From Myxococcales bacterium (GTDB lineage Bacteria > Myxococcota > Polyangia > Nannocystales > Nannocystaceae): a DNA stretch of 10,177 bases. A program made the position numbers and the translations under genes. Of the stretch, positions 5,398 to 10,177 are shown one piece after another (the stretch's first letter is position 1; every line of letters starts with the position of its first letter). The stretch lies in assembly GCA_016793465.1 (NCBI GenBank), contig JAEUJW010000083.1:1-10177 (forward strand), in the 5' to 3' direction. Below the pieces are notes generated by a model. It made no database searches. It was not told the origin of the DNA and saw only the letters and a list, made by a program, of their open reading frames with translations.

Positions 5398-5754
5398 ATG
5401 ATCTTAGTCGTTGAGCCCGATCCAGCAACACAGACTGCTCTGCTCAACACGCTCGCGGGCGAGGGACACACCGCAGTTGCCGTCTCGAACGGAACCGAGG
5501 CGCTGAACGCGGCCAAGCAGGACCCCCCGTACGTCGTGCTACTGAGCCTCAACTTGCCAGACGTGGACGGCCCCTTGCTGCGCGAAAGGCTGCGGGCAGT
5601 GCCTGGTTGTGCCACGACACCCGTCCTCTTCCTCGTGAAGAAGTACGACGTTGAGAGCTCGACCTTTGGCCTTCCTATGGGTGATGACTTCGTGATGAAG
5701 CCGCTCAGAATGGCAGAGCTCTTGCTTCGGGTGAATGCGCTTCTGCTCCGGTAG
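5398..5754 (+). CDS. Stand-alone receiver-domain protein lacking the phosphoacceptor Asp
   Basis: This 118-residue single-domain CheY-like protein has no output domain. The N-terminal acidic site (ILVVEPDPATQ, E6/D8) and the conserved lysine (FVMKP, K101) are present. The phosphoacceptor position, four residues before the Pro of LNLPDVDG, is Ser50 (VVLLSLNLP), and the Thr/Ser switch position is Val80 (LFLVKK). Classical aspartyl phosphorylation is therefore unlikely; such pseudo-receivers usually work by constitutive protein-protein contact. The start ATG has no clear Shine-Dalgarno sequence (GAGGGGA lies about 20 bases upstream), and a TATAAC lies just before it, so a leaderless message is possible. 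The partner is unknown and no kinase gene is in the window. It converges on the NmrA-like gene, with 53 bases between stops. Confidence 0.85.
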   Translation: MILVVEPDPATQTALLNTLAGEGHTAVAVSNGTEALNAAKQDPPYVVLLSLNLPDVDGPLLRERLRAVPGCATTPVLFLVKKYDVESSTFGLPMGDDFVMKPLRMAELLLRVNALLLR

Positions 5755-5807
5755 GTTGCTTCGATGCGCGGGGCCTTGGCCTGCCGAACCGCGTGCCAGG
5801 AGTGTCA

Positions 5808-6680
5808 TCAGGGCACTTGCTGACTCCACAGGGCGCGGTGGTCGGCGATGTACTGCACGAGGGTCCGCGCGGGTCGACCTAGTAGATGGTGTAATGTTGG
5901 GTCGACGTTGCGGGCCTGGCCGAAGCGCAGGCCGACGTGGAGGAGCGACTGTACCGCGATCTGGCCCCACGGGAGACCGCGTCGACGCAGGCGACGGACG
6001 TAGGCGAGGACGCTGGGGCGGGTGTAACGGATCTCGCGGCCGAGCGCGGCGGTCAGCAGGGCGGCGACCTCGGTGAACGTCAGTGCCTCGGGGCCGGTCA
6101 ACGTGTGCGCGACGCGGACGTGTCCAGGTTCGATGAACGCCCGCGCAGCGACCTCGCCGATGTCGCGGACGTCAACGAACGCGGCGCGACCGTCCCCAGC
6201 GGGCACGAATAGCTCACACCGCTCGCAGATATCCGTCCGGTAGGCGTCCCCGAGGTTTTGCGCGAAGAAGCCGGCGCGTAGGAAGGTCCAGTCGGCGCCT
6301 GCGGCGCGAAGGTGTCGCTCCACCTTCGCGTGCGGGATGTATCCTCGCCGATCGGCGCCGATCACCGACAGGAACACTACACGACGGACCCCGGCAGCCA
6401 TCGCCGCGTCGACGAGCGCGCACAGGGTCGGGCCGACGTCGGCGATCGGCGGCGGACGCACGAGCACGAGACCGCCGACGCCGACGACGGATGGCGCGAA
6501 GGTCTCGGGGCGCTCGAAGTCGAGGACGACGGCGTCGTGTCCGGGCCTTTGGGACAGGTCACGAACACCGGCCCGCGCTGGGATGCCCAGGGTGGCTAGC
6601 GAGTGGAGCGCGGCGCGGCCGAGGTTCCCGGTCGCGCCGGTGACGAGGATCGGTGCCGGGAGTGACACGGACGGCATCAT
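5808..6680 (-). CDS. NmrA-like atypical short-chain dehydrogenase (NAD(P)-binding)
   Basis: A cytosolic Rossmann-fold protein of 290 residues from ATG 6680. The N-terminal nucleotide-binding loop is ILVTGATGNLG, followed by GVRD, where the Arg suggests NADP(H) preference. Further family marks are VVFLSVIGAD, the HAKVERHLRAAGADWTFLRAGFFAQNL segment typical of NmrA/QorB-like proteins, and VDVRDIGEVAA. These proteins act as NAD(P)H-dependent quinone or azo reductases or as redox-sensing regulators; the substrate here cannot be told. In-frame starts exist at GTG 6707 and ATG 6701; ATG 6680 (or 6677) has the better-placed GGA before it and keeps the usual short lead to the P-loop. It follows the receiver gene on the same strand by 31 bases (4 if the GTG is used), so an operon is likely. 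Confidence 0.88.
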   Translation of the reverse strand: MMPSVSLPAPILVTGATGNLGRAALHSLATLGIPARAGVRDLSQRPGHDAVVLDFERPETFAPSVVGVGGLVLVRPPPIADVGPTLCALVDAAMAAGVRRVVFLSVIGADRRGYIPHAKVERHLRAAGADWTFLRAGFFAQNLGDAYRTDICERCELFVPAGDGRAAFVDVRDIGEVAARAFIEPGHVRVAHTLTGPEALTFTEVAALLTAALGREIRYTRPSVLAYVRRLRRRGLPWGQIAVQSLLHVGLRFGQARNVDPTLHHLLGRPARTLVQYIADHRALWSQQVP

Positions 6681-6711
6681 GGCAGATCCGCGGGCGACCA
6701 TCGACACCGGA

Positions 6712-7119
6712 CTACGAGGCGTCCTCGTCGGTCTCGCTTTTCAGCGATGCAAACCACGTCGTAACCGCCCGCGGCGGTGGACCTTGCAGGGCTCGAGTCA
6801 CCGCGTCCGCGAGCTGTTCCAGCGTGAACGGCTTGGCGAGCATGTCTCGGCCGAAGAGACCGTTGGTGGTGAAGAGAACACGAAGGCCCGGATGTTGCTC
6901 GCGAACCTGCCGGCCCAGCTCCAGGCCCTGCATGTCGGGCAGGTCGGTCGACGCCACGAGGAGATCGAAGGGCCCGGCGGACGCCGCGACAGCCAGTGCG
7001 TCCCGGCCGGTCTCGCAGCACCGGACCTCATACCCAAGCTCGGTGAGAGCGGCGGCGATGCTGTCTCGGACACCGCCGTAGTCGTCGGCGACAAGGACCT
7101 TCGCGTGGCTCTGGGACAT
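6712..7119 (-). CDS. Stand-alone response-regulator receiver with Ser at the phosphoacceptor position
   Basis: A CheY-like receiver of 135 residues from ATG 7119; an in-frame GTG at 7137 would add six residues. The acidic pair (VLVADDYGG), the switch Thr (VLFTTNG) and the conserved Lys (MLAKPF) are present. The phosphoacceptor position, four residues before the Pro of DLPDMQG, is Ser (LVASTDLPD); an Asp lies two residues later, out of register. A short C-terminal tail (TTWFASLKSETDEDAS) has no DNA-binding domain. It lies just upstream of the NmrA-like gene, probably in one transcript. Phosphotransfer signalling through the normal site is doubtful. It carries the same substitution as the receiver at 5398-5754, although the two are otherwise quite different in sequence. 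Confidence 0.85.
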   Translation of the reverse strand: MSQSHAKVLVADDYGGVRDSIAAALTELGYEVRCCETGRDALAVAASAGPFDLLVASTDLPDMQGLELGRQVREQHPGLRVLFTTNGLFGRDMLAKPFTLEQLADAVTRALQGPPPRAVTTWFASLKSETDEDAS

Positions 7120-7185
7120 GCAGCGAGGATGCCTCACGAGCCTGCGCAGGGGGAAGACTGCGACGGTCGCAAGGTCACGGCGTCC

Positions 7186-8310
7186 TCACCAGTCGGCGAG
7201 CTGTGGGTCGGAGGCTGAGCACGCACGGCGGGCCGCCCCGCGGCGAAGTAGGCCCGCCGGGGGCCCCTGCTTCGGTGAGTCCGGGGCCCCAGGGAGGCTC
7301 CGGACGGTGACCCGTGCGTTCGGCGCGTCTGCGGTGAAGGCGTCGGCGAACACGACGTAGCGCCCGCCCGTGAGGACCATGTCCGCGTGCGGCTCGTCGG
7401 TCGCAACGTAGACGGCCTCGGTGCCTTCGCACTCGAGCACGCTGATCCAACTCGGCCCCGAGGCGTCGAGCTCGATCGAGATCCAACCCGCGGGCGCTGT
7501 CATCGTCACCTTGGACCAGAGGTAGGAGCCGGCATCGTCTTCCGATCGCTGGGGGCCGATCGAGCCGGGCTCGTCGCACGACAAGCGGAAGGTGTGCTCC
7601 CACGTCGCGCCGTCCCAGGCGACGTCAGGGCCGTCGCACTCCAGCGATCCGCTCGTCGCGGGCAAACCACCGGCCAGGTACTCGGCCTCGACATCCGCGA
7701 ACGGGTCGCCGAAGACATCCGCGAACACCTCGATCGACGCGGCCGCGTCCGTGCCGGCGGACGCCGCGTAGTAGTCGAGTAGCAGTGCCATCCCGTAGCG
7801 CTCGCGCAAGTAGCTCGTGAAGGCGCCCGCGGCGTCGTAGTCGAGGTCGCGTCCGTCGTCGATCTCGACCATCACCGACGGCGTGAACAACGGCTGTGGA
7901 GCGTCGTTGCGTTTGTCCTCGAGCATGGTCGCCATGCCTTCGATCAGCCAGGGCCGCGGGCGGCCGAGCCTGGACAGGTGGGCATGGACAAGTTCGTGGC
8001 TAAACACGATCAGGTCGCCGAACATCACGCGGCCCTTGGTGCAGCCGCCGAGCGACAGGTTGCACGCGGCCTCGACGGCCGCGCGATCGAACAACCAGCG
8101 GTAGCTGAGACCTTGGGGGTCACGCGGGAGGCCGGTCTCTTCTTCGAGCCAACGCAACCGCCGCTCGAAGTAGTCGAACGAGCCGGCACAGATCGGCTCG
8201 TCGAATTCCTGGATCACCGTGAGGCCGTCAAGCTCGTAGCGCGTCGCGTCGTCCCGCTCGCACGCGCAAGCGAGCAACGTCCAGGCGACCGCGCTCCGGT
8301 GCCGACGCAT
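7186..8310 (-). CDS. Lipoprotein with HExxH metallopeptidase-like domain
   Basis: This 374-residue product has a short lipoprotein signal (MRRHRSAVAWTLLAC; lipobox LLAC, Cys15, with C17 close by). The segment SHELVHAHL holds a zinc-binding HExxH motif (H105, E106, H109), and IEGMATML places Glu124 fifteen residues further, as in gluzincin (peptidase MA-like) enzymes. A cysteine pair (C83, C90) precedes the motif. Residues about 220-345 look beta-rich and may be a pre-peptidase-type sandwich domain; the Pro/Arg-rich last 35 residues look unstructured. It would be anchored in the outer membrane or periplasm. Its ATG immediately follows the stop of the Cys-rich lipoprotein gene (TAGATG), so the two are coupled. 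Family assignment beyond the motif is not certain and the substrate is unknown. Confidence 0.8.
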   Translation of the reverse strand: MRRHRSAVAWTLLACACERDDATRYELDGLTVIQEFDEPICAGSFDYFERRLRWLEEETGLPRDPQGLSYRWLFDRAAVEAACNLSLGGCTKGRVMFGDLIVFSHELVHAHLSRLGRPRPWLIEGMATMLEDKRNDAPQPLFTPSVMVEIDDGRDLDYDAAGAFTSYLRERYGMALLLDYYAASAGTDAAASIEVFADVFGDPFADVEAEYLAGGLPATSGSLECDGPDVAWDGATWEHTFRLSCDEPGSIGPQRSEDDAGSYLWSKVTMTAPAGWISIELDASGPSWISVLECEGTEAVYVATDEPHADMVLTGGRYVVFADAFTADAPNARVTVRSLPGAPDSPKQGPPAGLLRRGAARRACSASDPQLADW

Positions 8311-8724
8311 CTACGGCCTGGCCCCCGTGGTCGGTGGACCCGTCGTGGGGTCGCTCGGCACTTCCTGCGAGTTCGTGCCCACGCACCCGCAGAACTTGTC
8401 GTTGTCGAACTTGTCGCACGAGGCGGTCTCCTTGTCCGGCAGGCATTGCTGCGGCTTCTTGCACGGCTCCGTGAGGCCGCAGGTCTGGTACTCGCACTCA
8501 CCGACCGCGTGCGGGTTGGAGGGGTTGGCGTTGCCGAAGTTGCACTTGTAGCCGGCCGAACACTTCGTGTGCGTGCTGCACTTCGCCATGCCCTCCGTGT
8601 CGGACTCGCCGGTCTTCGGACCGTTGCACGCGGAGAGCAGGCTGATGCCGAGTAGGATCGGGTGGATCAGGTGGGTCCTCCGGGGGAAGAGTAGAAGGAA
8701 GGGGAACGCGGGTCTACGGGTCAT
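8311..8724 (-). CDS. Small cysteine-rich lipoprotein
   Basis: A 137-residue protein with a basic N-terminus, a hydrophobic segment and the lipobox LSAC (Cys33). The mature part has ten further cysteines (C49, 55, 61, 77, 82, 88, 94, 103, 112, 114), enough for five disulfides, spaced like the small Cys-rich or Dickkopf-like lipoproteins common in myxobacteria. It ends in a Thr/Pro/Gly linker (DPTTGPPTTGARP), a low-complexity style often seen in Nannocystis/Plesiocystis surface proteins. AAAGG lies six bases before the ATG. It is followed without a gap by the metallopeptidase-like lipoprotein, so the two may act together at the cell surface. Function unknown. Confidence 0.82.
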   Translation of the reverse strand: MTRRPAFPFLLLFPRRTHLIHPILLGISLLSACNGPKTGESDTEGMAKCSTHTKCSAGYKCNFGNANPSNPHAVGECEYQTCGLTEPCKKPQQCLPDKETASCDKFDNDKFCGCVGTNSQEVPSDPTTGPPTTGARP

Positions 8725-8768
8725 GATTGCCTTTCGGGGTTGGGACTGCTGGATCGAGTTTCAGGAAG

Positions 8769-9191
8769 CTAGCCGGCGAACGCGGCGCTTGGACCGGGCG
8801 AGAGGTCGTCCTCCAGGATCACGTCCTGGCCGTCGTCGACCACCCAGACGTCGAGCGCGGTGCGCAGGTCGTCGCCCTCGTGGAGTCGATCGGCGACGTC
8901 GTCGCAGTAGGAGGCCCACGCTGCGAGCCGCTCGTCGAGGGGCCCAGGGTGCAGCACGATCGCCTCGCCAAGCTCGCGGCGTACATCGGCATCCGCGAGC
9001 GACGCGACCGTGGTCGACAGGCCGAACGGGTGGGTACGACCGCGGTCGGTCACGGGCGCGTGTCTGCCGACATCCGCGAGCGGGATCGCGAACACGAGCG
9101 GGCACGGGCCGGCGGAGATGTAGAAGATCCTGCCGATGGCGACGTGGTGGAAGAAGGGCAAGGGGGCGGTGATGGGGGTTGCGGTCGTCAT
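8769..9191 (-). CDS. Unrecognised acidic protein, 140 aa
   Basis: No family recognised. The N-terminus FFHHVAIGRIFYISAGPCPLVFAIPLADVG looks like paired beta-strands, and the C-terminal half is strongly acidic (DERLAAWASYCDDVADRLHEGDD, then VVDDGQDVILEDD). The frame is open upstream to 9551 but the start is placed at ATG 9191, because the upstream gene occupies the other frame, ends 11 bases before it, and GAGG sits just before this ATG. No signal peptide or membrane segment. It follows the 246-residue gene in one operon and may be its partner. Confidence 0.72.
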   Translation of the reverse strand: MTTATPITAPLPFFHHVAIGRIFYISAGPCPLVFAIPLADVGRHAPVTDRGRTHPFGLSTTVASLADADVRRELGEAIVLHPGPLDERLAAWASYCDDVADRLHEGDDLRTALDVWVVDDGQDVILEDDLSPGPSAAFAG

Positions 9192-9202
9192 GGTCCTCGC
9201 GC

Positions 9203-9943
9203 TCACACGGCCGCAGACATGGCTGCGGGCTCCAGCTCGTGATGTGCCAGCCCGCAGCGGAACACGTGGACGATGCCGCCTTTGGCGAGGGTCCACAGGT
9301 CGCCGCGCAGGTGGGCGTCGCGCACGGACGTGAAGCCCAGCGTCTCGCCGGCCATGCGCATCCCCACGAACCAGCCGAGGTAGTCGCCGCGGTGCTGAAA
9401 CGCGGCGGCGAACCACGGGGTCGCCAGCGGCGGCGGCGGATGGCTCGGCGACAGACCGCGGGCGTTGGCCCGCTGGTTGCTGAGACGTCGCCGATGCGCC
9501 CGTGACGTCGTCACGAGGTCCCCGACGCGGTCGTTCAGGGCGTCGATGCATGCGGGGCGATCCTCGAGGAGGAGCGCTCCGATCTCGTCCCTGGCGATGT
9601 CGAGCAGGTCTTGCAGCATCGACGCGGCGAGCACCCGCGCGTCACGGCCGATGTCCGCCCGGAGGAACGGGCCAGCGGGCGAGGCCAACTGCTCGGCCGT
9701 GTCGGCGAGCAGGAGGTGCGCGGCGTTCGTGATGCTCACGGCCTGCGCCTCGTCCGGGAGAACGTCCCACGGCCGCAGACACACGGGCTCGCCGGGCGCG
9801 CTCACGAGGAAGAGGCGCCCGTCGCCGGCCACGTAGAAGAGGTGAGCGTCGCTTCGGTAGAAGCCAGACGCGGCGCGCAGCATCCGAACCGCCGCGTGCG
9901 GCTCGTGGTCAGGGGTCGGGGTGATCTGGTTGTTGAGGTCCAT
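9203..9943 (-). CDS. Unrecognised protein, 246 aa
   Basis: No family recognised. Residues 25-75 have a beta-rich pattern (AHLFYVAGDGRLFLVSAPGEPVCL) and residues 95-150 are helical and charged (LQDLLDIARDEIGALLLEDRPACIDALNDRVGDLV), ending in an Arg-rich segment RAHRRRLSNQRANARG. A Pro-rich hinge (SPSHPPPPLATP) leads to a C-terminal part containing FAAAFQHRGDYLGWFVGMRMAGETLGF. It has neither signal peptide nor membrane span. The ATG at 9943 is preceded by AGGA at 11 bases. It is the first gene of the minus-strand run. In-frame coding quality and the good boundary with the next gene support it being real. Confidence 0.72.
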   Translation of the reverse strand: MDLNNQITPTPDHEPHAAVRMLRAASGFYRSDAHLFYVAGDGRLFLVSAPGEPVCLRPWDVLPDEAQAVSITNAAHLLLADTAEQLASPAGPFLRADIGRDARVLAASMLQDLLDIARDEIGALLLEDRPACIDALNDRVGDLVTTSRAHRRRLSNQRANARGLSPSHPPPPLATPWFAAAFQHRGDYLGWFVGMRMAGETLGFTSVRDAHLRGDLWTLAKGGIVHVFRCGLAHHELEPAAMSAAV

Positions 9944-10056
9944 CGATGATCAATTCCTGTCGATTGTCGAGTCATTCGGCACTTTGACCCTACACTCGTC
10001 CAATCGGCCGCGCAAGGCGCTGCGAGCCCCTGCGGTGCTGGCGCGAAGGTGCGCCG
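9944..10056. promoter_or_regulatory. Divergent intergenic region
   Basis: 113 bases between the divergent starts at 9943 (minus) and 10057 (plus), locally less GC-rich at 9944-9995. A TTTGACC at 9982-9988 could be a -35-like element on the plus strand, but no matching -10 is present at normal spacing. It probably contains both promoters; neither can be fixed. Confidence 0.4.
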
Positions 10057-10177
10057 ATGGCCTATACTCCGGCGCCTGTGCCCCTCCCGCGCAACCTCGA
10101 CCCGGCCTTCGCCACCACCGACGACATCATGGCGGCCGCCAGCATCACGCGGAGCACGGTGAAGGTCTGGGCGGAGC
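10057..10177 (+). CDS. 5' part of a gene for a probable helix-turn-helix regulator (cut by window end)
   Basis: Forty codons are visible: a Pro-rich lead (MAYTPAPVPLPRNLDPAF) followed by ATTDDIMAAASITRSTVKVWAE. The pattern fits the start of a MerR/excisionase-type helix-turn-helix (a T-x-x-D/E-I helix, turn, then the recognition helix SITRSTVKVWAE). GAAGG lies seven bases before the ATG; an in-frame GTG at 10078 is a less likely start. It is divergent from the minus-strand cluster, which such a regulator could control. Because only the N-terminus is seen, an unrelated protein with a DNA-binding head cannot be excluded. Confidence 0.55.
   Translation, partial: MAYTPAPVPLPRNLDPAFATTDDIMAAASITRSTVKVWAE

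Noticed and set aside
6337..7218. 293-codon plus-strand frame opposite the NmrA-like and receiver genes
   Set aside because: It is antisense to two recognisable domains and has no domain of its own.
7260..7290. Two GGGGCCCC palindromes able to pair
   Set aside because: They lie inside the coding sequence of the HExxH lipoprotein tail and have no T-tract or other supporting context.
8769..9551. Long 260-codon version of the 140-residue gene
   Set aside because: Its first 120 residues lie in another frame of the 246-residue gene and are Arg/Ala/Pro-rich. The ATG at 9191, with GAGG just upstream, gives a clean operon boundary.

Overview
This is a GC-rich window (mostly well above 60% G+C by eye) that reads as the accessory region of a large-genome Myxococcota-type bacterium. 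A cysteine-rich lipoprotein with a DPTTGPPTTG tail, stand-alone receiver-domain proteins and a metallopeptidase-like lipoprotein recall myxobacteria, possibly the Nannocystis/Plesiocystis side. That placement is inference only. A tyrosine recombinase, a plasmid-type ParA/RHH partition pair and a very long repeat locus indicate that the window belongs to a plasmid or other partitioned mobile replicon. No replication initiator gene is visible.

Left part (1-2785): the 3' part of a tyrosine recombinase with a complete catalytic set is followed by a perfect 16-bp-arm hairpin shared with a convergent gene for a proline-rich, single-membrane-segment protein. Then, on the minus strand, comes a two-gene operon: a small ParA ATPase without an N-terminal HTH, and, overlapping it by one base, a protein with a C-terminal ribbon-helix-helix. 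This is the layout of a type Ib partition cassette. A single inverted copy of the array repeat lies directly against the parA ribosome binding site.

Centre (2785-5397): about 2.6 kb with no convincing gene. It holds two arrays of seven directly repeated sites each (3279-3725 and 4372-4797). The core is GATATCAGGGTGATCGCT followed by a variable AGCGATC-like right arm, so the better copies are dyads. Steps are 67-68 bp, and the last step of each array is 58 bp. Unit-specific variants occur in the same order in both arrays and the upstream flank is recognisably duplicated, so array 2 is a diverged copy of array 1 (offset about 1.07-1.09 kb). Spacers have decayed while the cores have stayed, which suggests a selected protein-binding site. 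The best reading is an unusually long, two-module centromere (parS/parC-like) for the adjacent ParA/RHH pair, with one copy used as the parA operator. A replication-origin iteron array is the main alternative. A low-GC stretch with an 11-bp-arm hairpin and a terminator-like hairpin lies between parA and array 1, and 52-bp tandem repeats follow array 2.

Right part (5398-10177): a short receiver-domain protein on the plus strand is followed by six minus-strand genes. In transcription order these are two unrecognised small proteins, a Cys-rich lipoprotein, an HExxH lipoprotein (start codon abutting the preceding stop), a second stand-alone receiver protein and an NmrA-like NAD(P)-binding protein. 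Both receiver proteins carry serine where the phosphoacceptor aspartate is expected. The window ends in the first 40 codons of a plus-strand gene that looks like a small helix-turn-helix regulator, divergent from the minus-strand cluster.
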